A DNA stretch of 45,305 nucleotides from positions 1 through 45,305 of IMG/VR virus record IMGVR_UViG_3300042937_000333, one strand, 5' to 3'. This document shows, piece after piece, positions 27,359-34,936 of this stretch. The first letter of the stretch is position 1. The number at the start of each line of letters is the position of its first letter. The notes under the pieces were generated by a model. It did not search any database, had not been told where the DNA came from, and saw only the letters and a list, made by a program, of their open reading frames with translations. The position numbers and the translations under genes were made by a program. Origin of the DNA: a virus.

Positions 27359-28628
27359 ATATTATACAATTACCAATTTGTGTTGCAATGAATACTGATG
27401 TTGACGTTTGTATTTCTGATGTGCAAATTTTAACACTTTTACCAGGACTAACCAAAACACTTTGTGTTTGACCATAACAATCTTTATAATCATAAACATA
27501 AACACTAAAAGGATCTGAGTTCACAATTAAAAAATCATAACACGGTAATAAACTAGGTGTTGGCGTCATTGTTGGTGTAACACTAGGTGTTGGTGTTGGT
27601 GTTTGACTTGGGATTGGAACACAGGTTAAACAAGACCCTGCACTTTCAAAACCAATGTTTTGCAATATCGTAACATTATCAACACCACTAATGTTCTCAA
27701 CTAAACCATCATAAACAACACATACTGAATTATCATTAATGTTTGCACGATAAACATAACCTAATGTTGGTAAATTACCAAATTCATCTAATATAACACT
27801 AGATGTATGATATAAGAAACCATTATTACAATCTTTAAATCTTTTACTATTTGCACATCGGATAAAATCGTCAACCGTATTAAATGTAACAATACCATCA
27901 AAATTACAAGGTCGTGTAATGTCAGGTGTTGAACTAGGTGTCATCGTTGGTGTTGGACTAGGAGTTGGTGTAATCGTTATCGCACTTACTGTTAATGAAA
28001 TACCACCACAAGGGTTTGTGGGTGTTACCGTAGGTGTTGGTGTCATTGTTGGTGTTACACTAGGTGTTGGCGTCGGTGTTGGACTTACAGCACAATTAAA
28101 AACCGCGTTAAAATCAATATTACAAACAGACGTTGGTGATGGTGTGGGTGATGGACAAGAACCGGCGGTAAAAAAACTATCACATAAATCAGGACAAGAA
28201 CTAACACACGGAGATTTACCAAATAACAAACAACTACCATCCAAGACAGTTGATAAACACCAAGAATTTGATGTTATTGATGAAAAAATGTAATAAGTTG
28301 GTGAAGTGTTACCAGTGTAATAAAACATACCATTATGAAGTGACGGAGCAAGTTCATACGTACCATCATATGTGTTTGTATTTGAAATACAATATTCCGT
28401 ATCACAATTAGGACAAGATGTAATGTCTGTAATTCCTAAAGGTAGTGTGTTATATATAATCTGGTCAACACCATTAGAATATGTTGTACTATCTGCCTCA
28501 ACAGTACATGCAACGTCATAATATAAACCTTCACCTAAAGTAATAGAATCACCATAAAGAGTTAATGTTGGTGTTATAAAACACGAAGTATCACCAGAAG
28601 AAAATAAACCTAAATTATTACAAGCCAT
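27357..28628 (-). CDS. Cys-rich adhesin-like protein with Pro/Thr linkers
   Basis: A 423-residue minus-strand protein built from short Cys-containing beta domains separated by Pro/Thr/Ser linkers. The clearest linkers are at about residues 160-168 (SPTPSPTS), 184-206 (PTPTPTPSVTPTMTPTPT), 220-235 and 343-360. Two inner domains look alike: VSSCPDLCDSFFTAGSC-type and NGFLYHTSSVILDE-type segments flank the linkers. The opposite strand shows a Val/Gly-rich open frame only because these linkers are repetitive. It shares its linker style with the plus-strand tail proteins at 16207-26647, so it is probably another surface or fibre subunit, placed in a separate reverse cassette with the 73-residue gene just upstream. 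No signal peptide. Confidence 0.65.
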   Translation of the reverse strand: MACNNLGLFSSGDTSCFITPTLTLYGDSITLGEGLYYDVACTVEADSTTYSNGVDQIIYNTLPLGITDITSCPNCDTEYCISNTNTYDGTYELAPSLHNGMFYYTGNTSPTYYIFSSITSNSWCLSTVLDGSCLLFGKSPCVSSCPDLCDSFFTAGSCPSPTPSPTSVCNIDFNAVFNCAVSPTPTPTPSVTPTMTPTPTVTPTNPCGGISLTVSAITITPTPSPTPTMTPSSTPDITRPCNFDGIVTFNTVDDFIRCANSKRFKDCNNGFLYHTSSVILDEFGNLPTLGYVYRANINDNSVCVVYDGLVENISGVDNVTILQNIGFESAGSCLTCVPIPSQTPTPTPSVTPTMTPTPSLLPCYDFLIVNSDPFSVYVYDYKDCYGQTQSVLVSPGKSVKICTSEIQTSTSVFIATQIGNCII

Positions 28629-28629
28629 A

Positions 28630-28851
28630 TTATACGGTTAAAGTGTCATTTATAGTACAGTTATTACTGTCAACAACTTTAACTGTGAACGTACTTAACG
28701 AACTAAAAACAGAAGGAATTTCAAAAGCATAGGGAAAATCACCGCTGGTTACCGTGTTAACGTAAATACAAGTCGTAACACCTGAATCACATACGTATAC
28801 ATCAAAGGGTGATGCACCACCAATGTTTGTTATTGTTATATTTGTTGGCAT
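28630..28851 (-). CDS. Small Ig-like protein, paralogue of 19386-19691
   Basis: A 73-residue minus-strand protein (MPTNITITNIGGASPFDVYVCD start, ending NNCTINDTLTV). It matches the plus-strand 101-residue protein at 19386-19691 in start, Cys positions and the FxIP and FTVKVVDSNNC strands. Its stop abuts the start of the 423-residue adhesin gene (one-base gap), so the two form a cassette read leftwards from a TATTTAT element. I infer a small fibre-associated Ig-like domain; the duplication on the other strand suggests cassette movement within the phage. Confidence 0.62.
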   Translation of the reverse strand: MPTNITITNIGGASPFDVYVCDSGVTTCIYVNTVTSGDFPYAFEIPSVFSSLSTFTVKVVDSNNCTINDTLTV

Positions 28852-28859
28852 ATATACTA

Positions 28860-28866
28860 ATAAATA
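28860..28866 (-). promoter_or_regulatory. Candidate phage late promoter (TATTTAT), minus strand
   Basis: On the minus strand TATTTAT precedes the ATG of the 73-residue gene by eight bases. Its correct orientation before a reverse-strand gene is good evidence that the motif is functional rather than background AT content. Confidence 0.5.
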
Positions 28867-28927
28867 TAAAAAAATATAAAAACTTGTGAAGTTGATAATA
28901 ATATTTAATTTTACTATATTATAACAA

Positions 28928-29833
28928 ATGGAAGAAGAACACGAAGCAATTGTTGAATTACTAGAAGAAATTTTTGGTGACCACGGACTTCACTACTCAA
29001 ATCGTGGGCAGATATCACTAAATTGTCCGATATGTGACGAGGGTAGAAACAAACACAATTTGGAAGTAAATTACTTCAACGACGTATATCATTGTTGGAG
29101 TTGTGGTGACAGTGAAGGTACACACGGGTCATTAGGTAAATTGTTTGATAAATTTGGAAACAAAAAACAAAAGAAACTATATAAAATATTTAAACCAGAC
29201 GACACCGAAAAAAAAGTTAGAGTAAAAAAACCAAAAGTGGTTTTACCTGATAACTTTACGTTATTTAAAGACTCACATCCAGTATACCCAATAAGACGAC
29301 AAGCATATAATTATTTAAAAAGTAGGGGAATCACAGATGAAATAATTGAAAAATTCGGAATTGGGTTTTGTGATAAAGGAAGTCATTCTGGTAGAATTAT
29401 CATCCCATCATATGATACAAAAGAAGATTTGAATTATTATGTTGGTAGAAGTTGGGATCCACATAGTAGAGCCAAATACCGAAACCCAGAAGCGGAAAAA
29501 GATCAAATCATATTTTGGGAAAATTTAATTGATTGGAACAAGGACATTTATTTAGTTGAGGGTGCGTTTGATGGAATGTTTTTGGACAATCCAGTTGTGA
29601 TGTTAGGAAAACATATGTCGGAATTAATGTTTGACAAGATTTACAATAACGCAAAAGGAAATGTTATTATTTGTTTGGATGGTGATGCTTGGGATAATGC
29701 TGTTAAGTTATACCACGAGTTAAATGGTGGTGAATTGTGGGGTAAAATTAAGATTGTTAAATTACCGAAAGATAGGGATGTTTGTGACCTTAAAGGACAA
29801 ATTGATGATTTTTTTGTAAAAATTTTGGATTAG
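28928..29833 (+). CDS. DnaG-type DNA primase
   Basis: A 301-residue primase that makes RNA primers for lagging-strand synthesis. The N-terminus has a zinc ribbon, C33-x-x-C36 and C56-W-S-C59 (NCPICDE, HCWSCGD). A linker rich in Lys follows (residues 85-105), then a catalytic core with a TOPRIM signature: E211 in LVEGAFDGMF and D251/D253 in ICLDGDAWD. It is shorter than bacterial DnaG because the helicase-binding C-terminal domain is missing, as in T4 gp61-like phage primases. It is divergent from the adhesin cassette, with the shared 76-base gap containing the reverse late promoter. It starts the replication region. Confidence 0.85.
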   Translation: MEEEHEAIVELLEEIFGDHGLHYSNRGQISLNCPICDEGRNKHNLEVNYFNDVYHCWSCGDSEGTHGSLGKLFDKFGNKKQKKLYKIFKPDDTEKKVRVKKPKVVLPDNFTLFKDSHPVYPIRRQAYNYLKSRGITDEIIEKFGIGFCDKGSHSGRIIIPSYDTKEDLNYYVGRSWDPHSRAKYRNPEAEKDQIIFWENLIDWNKDIYLVEGAFDGMFLDNPVVMLGKHMSELMFDKIYNNAKGNVIICLDGDAWDNAVKLYHELNGGELWGKIKIVKLPKDRDVCDLKGQIDDFFVKILD

Positions 29834-29854
29834 TCAAAAAAATATATATCTTTG
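29824..29854 (+). promoter_or_regulatory. Bacteroidetes-type promoter
   Basis: TATCTTTG at 29847-29854 matches the -7 consensus TAnnTTTG, and a TTTTG ending at 29827 gives a -33 element with a 19-base spacer. It overlaps the end of the primase gene and lies 17 bases before the ATG at 29872. Confidence 0.68.
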
Positions 29855-29871
29855 TACCATAATTAAAGACT

Positions 29872-30354
29872 ATGAATATTTTTGTATTAGATTTGGATAT
29901 CAAAAAATGTGTTGAATATCACAATGATAAACATGTTGTTAAAATGATACTTGAATACAATCAATTATTATGTTCTACACATTGGCTCACTGATAGTGAA
30001 GCACCTTATAAATTAACACATAAAAACCATCCTTGTGCAATCTGGACAAGAGAATGTATTGAAAATTATATTTGGTTGGCCGATTTATGTTTGGAATTAT
30101 GTAAGGAATACACCTACAGATATGGAAAACGCCACAAATCACAAGATGTTGTTGAATGGTGCATTGTTAACAAACCAAACTTAACTGAAAATGGTAACAT
30201 AACTGAATTTCCATTGGCAATGCCAGACGAATGTAAAATTGGAAATGCTGTTGAATCATACAGAGAATATTATATTAAACATAAACAATCAATTTCTTCC
30301 TGGAAACATAGAGAAATACCATATTGGTTTGAATCGGAAAGTTGTTTTGTTTAA
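29872..30354 (+). CDS. Conserved phage protein of unknown function
   Basis: A 160-residue protein of a type I recognise from large phages: start MNIFVLDLDIKKCVEYHNDKHVVKMILE, a central KNHPCAIWTRECIENYIWL segment, and a YTYRYGKRH-K and PYWF ending. The conserved His/Lys (NDKHVVK, THKNHPC) and Trp residues look like an active or binding site, but I do not know a proven function. It has its own host-type promoter, so it may be expressed early. A DNA-glycosylase-like role has crossed my mind but has no motif support. Confidence 0.65.
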   Translation: MNIFVLDLDIKKCVEYHNDKHVVKMILEYNQLLCSTHWLTDSEAPYKLTHKNHPCAIWTRECIENYIWLADLCLELCKEYTYRYGKRHKSQDVVEWCIVNKPNLTENGNITEFPLAMPDECKIGNAVESYREYYIKHKQSISSWKHREIPYWFESESCFV

Positions 30355-30385
30355 TTGTGAGATAACAAATAAAATATAAAAAGTT

Positions 30386-30568
30386 ATGAGAGAAGAAATT
30401 TTAGAAATAGCATCAAAACTCCAATTTAATATGATAACGGAAAATGAGGCCGAAGACTTATTATTAGAGTTATTTGATGTCAGTCGGTTTAGCGGTTATT
30501 GTAGTAACGAAATATTAGAAGGTAAAAGATGTAAAGATATGTGTGATAAATCACAATGTGGTTACTAA
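30386..30568 (+). CDS. Small hypothetical protein
   Basis: A 60-residue protein with an acidic helical N-terminal half (MREEILEIASKLQFNMITEN) and a Cys-rich C-terminus (four Cys, in CSNE, GKRCKDMC, SQCGY), possibly a small metal-binding knuckle. It stands in the replication region, six bases before the next gene, and is probably translated with its neighbours. Function not recognised. Confidence 0.55.
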   Translation: MREEILEIASKLQFNMITENEAEDLLLELFDVSRFSGYCSNEILEGKRCKDMCDKSQCGY

Positions 30569-30574
30569 ATTTTT

Positions 30575-30916
30575 ATGTGTGATAGATATGAGAAAATAGA
30601 CGAAAAATCAAAAATAATTACCGACTTACTTGGTTGTAAGATTGATGAAGGTATTAGGGAATTAATCGTCTTACTTAACTACAATCATATTGGAACAACC
30701 CAGTCTTGTTGGGGACATAAAAATTGGGGTGAAAAATTTCCTTGGTTTGATATTAATAGTGACTACTATGATAATATAAAACCAATTATTCTTGACTTAG
30801 AAATTGAACTTGAAAAGATTGGTACTGATACAATACGATTTTATCCGAAATGTAAAACCTTAATAAAAGGTAGGAGAGAATTTAACAAATTGAAAGAAAA
30901 ATTAAAACAAAAATAA
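30575..30916 (+). CDS. Hypothetical protein
   Basis: A 113-residue soluble protein with no recognised family. It starts MCDRYEKIDEKSKI and has an internal GTTQSCWGHKNWGEKFPWFD segment rich in Trp/His, then a helical, lysine-rich C-terminus. The gap to the PD-(D/E)XK nuclease gene is five bases, which puts it in the same transcription unit. The Cys-Trp-Gly-His cluster might form part of a binding site, but this is only an observation. Confidence 0.55.
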   Translation: MCDRYEKIDEKSKIITDLLGCKIDEGIRELIVLLNYNHIGTTQSCWGHKNWGEKFPWFDINSDYYDNIKPIILDLEIELEKIGTDTIRFYPKCKTLIKGRREFNKLKEKLKQK

Positions 30917-30921
30917 ACATA

Positions 30922-31785
30922 ATGGATTTAAACAAAGTAGCGTCCGAGATCAGAGAAATCTTACAGAAAAAAAGACAAGATTTCCAATTAACTTTTGAAG
31001 AAGAAAGTCACCAATACACAATGTTGGGTTTAGACGGAAAATTAACAAATGAATGGCCTTCAGTTTCAAAGGTAATGAAGTTATTCTATAATGAATTCCC
31101 AAGCGAAGAAATGGCTTTCAAAAAGTCTGGAGGTGATCCTGATGAAGCAGAACGATTACTAGTGGAATGGGCGGAAAAAGGTCGTTTATCAACAAATTTA
31201 GGTTCTAGAGTTCATTACTTTCTTGAAGAACAAACATTAAAAGAATTTGGTCACGATAAAGAAGTTCGTCAACCTATTTTTGACTGTAACGCAGAACAAA
31301 TCACAATTAGTGATGCTATGATTACGGGGGGGAAAAATTACATCAATTTATTAAAAGAACGTGGATGTGAGTTATTGGACACTGAACTTGTTTTAGGTAG
31401 TCCAGAACTAGGGTTTGTTGGGCAGCCTGATAAGGTGTGGTTAGTAAATAGTAATAAAGGTGAACTTGGGTTATTAATAACAGACTGGAAAAGTAATGCT
31501 GAGAAAAATTTCTTAAAACAATGGTTTACTAAACCAATGTTACATCCCTTTCAACACCTACCAAATAATGCGTTGGGTCATTATAACACCCAGTTACCTT
31601 TATATGGAAAATTATTACTTAAAATGTTGGAAGGTACAAAATACGAGAACATTAAATTATTAGGTTGTATCATCGTTAGATTGACTGAGGGTAGAGAATT
31701 TGTTGAGTACAGAGTTGATAAATCAACAATAAATACTATACTTGATATGGATATTAAACCAATGTTAAAAAAATTTAAGAAATGA
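30922..31785 (+). CDS. PD-(D/E)XK nuclease, RecB/Cas4-like
   Basis: A 287-residue nuclease of the PD-(D/E)XK superfamily. The motifs are ordered as in RecB-like exonucleases: GSRVHYFLE with H98, then GFVGQPDKVW with D170, ITDWKSN with D188 and K190, and the QxxxY-type motif QLPLY at 224-228. It likely trims or degrades DNA in recombination or repair, or breaks down host DNA. It sits in the same run as the gp46/gp47-like genes. No Cys cluster of the Cas4 type is visible, so an iron-sulphur version is unlikely. Its stop overlaps a 29-codon frame by four bases (ATGA). Confidence 0.75.
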   Translation: MDLNKVASEIREILQKKRQDFQLTFEEESHQYTMLGLDGKLTNEWPSVSKVMKLFYNEFPSEEMAFKKSGGDPDEAERLLVEWAEKGRLSTNLGSRVHYFLEEQTLKEFGHDKEVRQPIFDCNAEQITISDAMITGGKNYINLLKERGCELLDTELVLGSPELGFVGQPDKVWLVNSNKGELGLLITDWKSNAEKNFLKQWFTKPMLHPFQHLPNNALGHYNTQLPLYGKLLLKMLEGTKYENIKLLGCIIVRLTEGREFVEYRVDKSTINTILDMDIKPMLKKFKK

Positions 31786-31871
31786 AATACGAGATAGTAA
31801 CAATCTGGACAACAACCACAAGTTGGGATAAAATGGTGGGTAAAATAAATATTAATTATATAATCAAATAA
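31782..31871 (+). CDS. Possible 29-aa small protein
   Basis: A 29-codon frame (MKYEIVTIWTTTTSWDKMVG...) starts in an ATGA overlap with the nuclease gene and stops two bases before the ATG at 31874. It fills the gap exactly, which is the reason to list it. No homologue recognised. It could be a leader peptide or spurious. Confidence 0.4.
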   Translation: MKYEIVTIWTTTTSWDKMVGKININYIIK

Positions 31872-31873
31872 CG

Positions 31874-32089
31874 ATGGACGAAATCATTAAACCAAGAATT
31901 GACCTAAAACAACAAGAAACAGTAAAATGTACTGAGTGTGGATCTAAATATTTTAAAGAAGTCACAATGATTAAAAAAGTACCGAAATTATTAACTGGTA
32001 GTCACGAGGACTCGATCGTACCATTTCCGACCTATATGTGTAATAGTTGTGGTTTTGTGAATGAAGTGTTTGAACTTTTCATTGATTAA
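31874..32089 (+). CDS. Small zinc-ribbon protein
   Basis: A 71-residue protein with two CxxC knuckles, CTECG (about residues 19-22) and CNSCG (about 56-59), separated by 34 residues. This is a classic zinc-ribbon arrangement that could bind nucleic acid or protein. It ends with FELFID, one base before the next ATG. Zinc ribbons of this size occur in many phages as small transcription or repair accessories; the specific function here is unknown. Confidence 0.65.
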   Translation: MDEIIKPRIDLKQQETVKCTECGSKYFKEVTMIKKVPKLLTGSHEDSIVPFPTYMCNSCGFVNEVFELFID

Positions 32090-32090
32090 T

Positions 32091-32324
32091 ATGGATTATA
32101 GAGACTTTTACATTTGGTTAGATGGTTTTATGACAAATAGACCCTGGACTGTAATAAAACAGTCTGATATTGAAACGATTCAAACAAAGATGAAAGAAGT
32201 TCATAGTGGTAAGAATCAATTGTCAACACAAAAAATTATTATCAAACAACCTTTTGATCCAATTCAAATTCCAACACCTAAAAACCCTTTTGATATAACT
32301 TGTAAAACAAATTTAGATGATTAA
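32091..32324 (+). CDS. Hypothetical protein
   Basis: A 77-residue protein. I chose ATG 32091 (MDYRDFYIWLDGFMTNRPW); a longer frame from 32061 would overlap the zinc-ribbon gene by 29 bases. The YRDFYIWLDGF start resembles small conserved proteins near T4-like gp47 genes that I have not been able to name. The C-terminus is Pro-rich (PFDPIQIPTPKNPF). The stop overlaps the start of the gp47-like gene by eight bases, suggesting coupled translation. Confidence 0.58.
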   Translation: MDYRDFYIWLDGFMTNRPWTVIKQSDIETIQTKMKEVHSGKNQLSTQKIIIKQPFDPIQIPTPKNPFDITCKTNLDD

Positions 32325-33096
32325 AACTATAGTACATTTCTCTGACCTTCATATCAGATTATTTAAAGATCACGACCTATACAGATTGGTATTACAGGAT
32401 GCGATTAACCAATGGAAAGAATTAAAACCTTGTAGAATCGTATTCTCTGGAGACCTAGTTCATAGTAAGAACCAGTTAACTCCGGAATTGATAGAAATGG
32501 TTAGTTGGGTTTTAAATGAGTGTTCAGAAATCGCACCAACAGTTATTATACCAGGCAATCACGATGCCTTGATCAACAATACTGAACGCTTGGATGCTTT
32601 AACACCAATAATTAATTCATTGAATAATGAAGATATTATTTATTACAAAGACCGTGGTGTTTATGAAGACGAAAACATTAGTTGGTGTGTATATTCACAA
32701 TTCCAAAACAACATTCCACCAGACATTAATACTGCAACCGGAGTTAAAATCGGATTATTTCACGGACCAATACAAGGAATGACAACCGATTTGGGGTTTG
32801 ATTTTGGTGACCACGCTTACGATATTGATAAGTTTAATGGTTTAGATGTTTGTCTATGTGGGGATATTCACAAAAGGCAAGAATTTAACTTTAGTACTGG
32901 TAAAGGATATATGATTGGTTCAACTTTACAGAACAATATGGGTGAAAGTGTTGGGAAACACGGATATGGTATTTATGATGTTGAAACAAAAGATTATAAG
33001 TACGTTGATTTGTTCAACCCCAAACCATTTTTGAAATTCTCAATAAAATCCATTGAAGATATTGAGAATGGAACTGAAAGATTATTGAATTTGTGA
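32317..33096 (+). CDS. Recombination endonuclease subunit, T4 gp47 / SbcD (Mre11)-like
   Basis: A 259-residue calcineurin-type metallophosphoesterase. All core motifs are visible: FSDLHIRL (residues 8-15), FSGDLVHS (about 45), PGNHDAL with N81/H82/D83, LFHGPIQG and CGDIHKR with H185. Such proteins pair with a Rad50-like ATPase (here the 34937-37306 gene) to resect DNA ends for recombination-dependent replication and host DNA breakdown. At 259 residues it lacks much of the C-terminal capping region of SbcD (400) and T4 gp47 (339). The two subunit genes are separated by five small genes, whereas in T4 they are adjacent. Confidence 0.85.
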   Translation: MIKTIVHFSDLHIRLFKDHDLYRLVLQDAINQWKELKPCRIVFSGDLVHSKNQLTPELIEMVSWVLNECSEIAPTVIIPGNHDALINNTERLDALTPIINSLNNEDIIYYKDRGVYEDENISWCVYSQFQNNIPPDINTATGVKIGLFHGPIQGMTTDLGFDFGDHAYDIDKFNGLDVCLCGDIHKRQEFNFSTGKGYMIGSTLQNNMGESVGKHGYGIYDVETKDYKYVDLFNPKPFLKFSIKSIEDIENGTERLLNL

Positions 33097-33103
33097 TATT
33101 TAT
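33097..33103 (+). promoter_or_regulatory. Candidate phage late promoter (TATTTAT)
   Basis: TATTTAT directly follows the gp47-like stop and lies four bases before ATG 33108. It argues for ATG 33108 as the start, since a GTG at 33093 would place the promoter inside the gene. Confidence 0.45.
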
Positions 33104-33107
33104 TGGT

Positions 33108-33647
33108 ATGTTAAAAAATATCATCAAATCTGTACTTAAAGAACATATCACCGAATCACTAATTAACCAAGATGGTAGTTTGGGTGATATAACCCAGGAC
33201 GACATTAATGAAATTTTAAGTGGTTATATTGACTGTGCTTTATGGACTGAAGAAGAACGACTAGAAGACGAGTCAACTTACGAAAGTGATGATGAGGATT
33301 ATGAAGATATGGATGAGATTGAAAAACTCATTACATTGAAAGGTAAATTTGATAGTAAGGACTTTACATCATTCGTATCAGATGATATAGATTTTGACAG
33401 TAAAATTGACGCATATCTTGATATCAAAAAATTCATTATGTACGCAGGAGACACCGCAATTGACGAAGCCATTGATGATAATGGTCTATACCAATTGGGA
33501 ATGGATATCTGGTTAACAAGAAACGGACACGGTTCCGGATTTTTTGACAGATCCTACGACAATGAAGAAGACTTGGAAAATGCTGCAAGAAAAATAAAAT
33601 CAAAAGATCTATACGTTGGTGACGACGGGAAACTATATTTTAGTTAA
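33108..33647 (+). CDS. Acidic hypothetical protein
   Basis: A 179-residue protein if started at ATG 33108 (MLKNIIKSVLKEHITESL); the longer alternative uses GTG 33093 and would overlap the gp47-like stop and the TATTTAT element. It is very acidic in the middle (ESDDEDYEDMDEIEK). The C-terminal third (DIWLTRNGHGSGFFDRSYD, then KSKDLYVGDDGKLYF) looks like a compact domain with a His-Gly pair. I recall similar short proteins in T4-like phages but cannot assign a function. It has its own candidate late promoter, which sets it apart from its replication neighbours. Confidence 0.6.
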   Translation: MLKNIIKSVLKEHITESLINQDGSLGDITQDDINEILSGYIDCALWTEEERLEDESTYESDDEDYEDMDEIEKLITLKGKFDSKDFTSFVSDDIDFDSKIDAYLDIKKFIMYAGDTAIDEAIDDNGLYQLGMDIWLTRNGHGSGFFDRSYDNEEDLENAARKIKSKDLYVGDDGKLYFS

Positions 33648-33651
33648 AAGT

Positions 33652-33681
33652 TGATATTGTAACAAATTTTGTTTAGATTTG
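33652..33681 (+). promoter_or_regulatory. Bacteroidetes-type promoter (TTG-N19-TAGATTTG)
   Basis: TTG at 33652-33654 and TAGATTTG at 33674-33681 are separated by 19 bases, the best full match to the Bacteroidetes -33/-7 consensus in the window. The ATG at 33688 is six bases beyond the -7 element, so the transcript may be leaderless. Confidence 0.72.
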
Positions 33682-33687
33682 TTGCAG

Positions 33688-34263
33688 ATGAACTCAAAAA
33701 TTTACGACAAAACAATTTATTCACAAATTCAAACCTATTGTAATGAAAACAATATCAGTGATATTGAAGATTTTATATTTAGGTGTTTCAAACAGGGTTT
33801 TGATATTAATAGATATGGATTTTTGGGAAAAACCCAGGATGTTATTGAAAAAGAAATCATCATTGAAAAAGAAGTGCCAGTTGAGGTGATTAAAGAGGTT
33901 GAAAAAATTGTCTATATTACCAACACAGAAAATGAAAAAAATTTAACCGAAAGAATAACTAAATTAGACGAAGAAAGTAAAAAATTTTCCACTAAAATAG
34001 ATGAACTTGAGTTAGAAAGACAATTTTTTTCCACTAAAACACAAGAAATGGAAAAAAATTTCCATTATAGTTTATCTAAGAAGGATGAAGAATTAGATGA
34101 ACTTAAACGGAATTTAGACGATGATCAGTCAAAAAAATTACAAGAAACCTTACAAAAATTAAGGAAAGAGTTAGTTGAAAAAAACAAAAAAATAGAAGAA
34201 TTAGAAAAAATAAACCAGAACCCCATTAAAGGAAATTTGATGAATGGTTCAAAATTAATATAA
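33688..34263 (+). CDS. Coiled-coil hypothetical protein
   Basis: A 191-residue protein when begun at ATG 33688 (MNSKIYDKTIYSQIQTYC); TTG codons just upstream would lie inside the promoter. Residues 1-50 look like a small helical domain, then a charged segment with repeated EKE/VEV pairs (IIEKEVPVEVIKEVEKIVYI), then a long coiled coil (about residues 70-175) rich in Glu/Lys with heptad-like Leu. No membrane segment. It could be an oligomeric DNA-region accessory or anti-host protein; nothing specific can be said. Confidence 0.62.
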   Translation: MNSKIYDKTIYSQIQTYCNENNISDIEDFIFRCFKQGFDINRYGFLGKTQDVIEKEIIIEKEVPVEVIKEVEKIVYITNTENEKNLTERITKLDEESKKFSTKIDELELERQFFSTKTQEMEKNFHYSLSKKDEELDELKRNLDDDQSKKLQETLQKLRKELVEKNKKIEELEKINQNPIKGNLMNGSKLI

Positions 34264-34268
34264 CAATT

Positions 34269-34694
34269 ATGATTGAATTACTATTATTTACATTTGTTGC
34301 ATATGGAATGACAACAATTTTAGTTTACGGATCCATCTTTAATGATGTCCGAGATTTTATTCACCGACAAGCACAAGATGAAAACAGTTTTATACTAACT
34401 AGACCAATTTTTAAGTTTTTATCTGGACTAATTGTCTGTCCGTTATGTACATCAACTTGGGTTGGTTTTCTTTTATCGTTGACATTATTTTCACCAATTA
34501 AACATTTTATTGGACTTAATAGTTTTTATTATGTATTTTTTGATGGAATGTTTGCCGCAGGAATTGTTTGGGCGTTAAACGCAATAATTGAATGGTTTGA
34601 GGAAAATAGATTAAACAATCAAAAACAAATGGTTGAATATATTTTACCTGATGAAGATGAACCACAACAACAAAAAGAAATTTTAAACGATTAA
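34269..34694 (+). CDS. Membrane protein, DUF1360-like
   Basis: A 141-residue integral membrane protein. I see three hydrophobic segments: residues 1-22 (IELLLFTFVAYGMTTILVYG), about 50-75 (FLSGLIVCPLCTSTWVGFLL) and about 85-112 (FYYVFFDGMFAAGIVWALNA). The CPLCTSTWVG segment recalls the conserved P-F/L-C-x-x-C-x-x-x-W-x-G of the DUF1360 family found in Bacillus sporulation proteins and in some phages. It is charged and acidic at the C-terminus (LPDEDEPQQQKE). It may modify the host envelope, or recruit phage proteins to the membrane. Function unknown. Confidence 0.6.
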   Translation: MIELLLFTFVAYGMTTILVYGSIFNDVRDFIHRQAQDENSFILTRPIFKFLSGLIVCPLCTSTWVGFLLSLTLFSPIKHFIGLNSFYYVFFDGMFAAGIVWALNAIIEWFEENRLNNQKQMVEYILPDEDEPQQQKEILND

Positions 34695-34706
34695 ATATAA
34701 ATAAAG

Positions 34707-34928
34707 ATGGGAAAAAAAACAAAAGCACACAGAGCAAAAGTTCAGAAACGAAATCGTACATTATCACAAGAACGATACACGATGCAAAATTCATTAACTA
34801 AAATGATGAAAGAAATGGCATTACAACAAAATGGTGAAAAAGAAAATTTACAAGTTAAAGTTGGTAATGAAACCGTACCTTTTGAAATTGTCGCAGAACC
34901 TATGACAACAGGGATTAAAGGGTTTTAA
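34707..34928 (+). CDS. Small basic hypothetical protein
   Basis: A 73-residue protein with a very basic N-terminus (MGKKTKAHRAKVQKRNRTL) and a soluble C-terminal half (VKVGNETVPFEIVAEP). The basic tail suggests RNA or DNA binding. It is nine bases upstream of the gp46-like gene and probably co-expressed. TATAAATA (34696-34703, the T4 late -10 consensus) lies just before its ATG, but this is a single match. No family recognised. Confidence 0.55.
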   Translation: MGKKTKAHRAKVQKRNRTLSQERYTMQNSLTKMMKEMALQQNGEKENLQVKVGNETVPFEIVAEPMTTGIKGF

Positions 34929-34936
34929 TTACAATA

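Noticed and set aside
27919-28293. Plus-strand open frame of 124 codons rich in Val and Gly
   Set aside because: It is the complement of the repetitive Pro/Thr linkers of the minus-strand adhesin gene; repeats like this keep other frames open. No start context or homology supports it.
30922-31785. Cas4 identity for the PD-(D/E)XK nuclease
   Set aside because: The C-terminal cysteines of the iron-sulphur Cas4 type are missing, so only a general RecB-like nuclease call is made.
33093-33107. GTG start for the acidic protein
   Set aside because: It overlaps the gp47-like stop and would contain the TATTTAT element; ATG 33108 is cleaner.
33679-33687. TTG start for the coiled-coil protein
   Set aside because: The codons lie in the -7 promoter element; ATG 33688 fits better.
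34696-34703. TATAAATA matching the T4 late promoter
   Set aside because: Only one match before a gene in a very AT-rich sequence; the recurring motif in this phage is TATTTAT.
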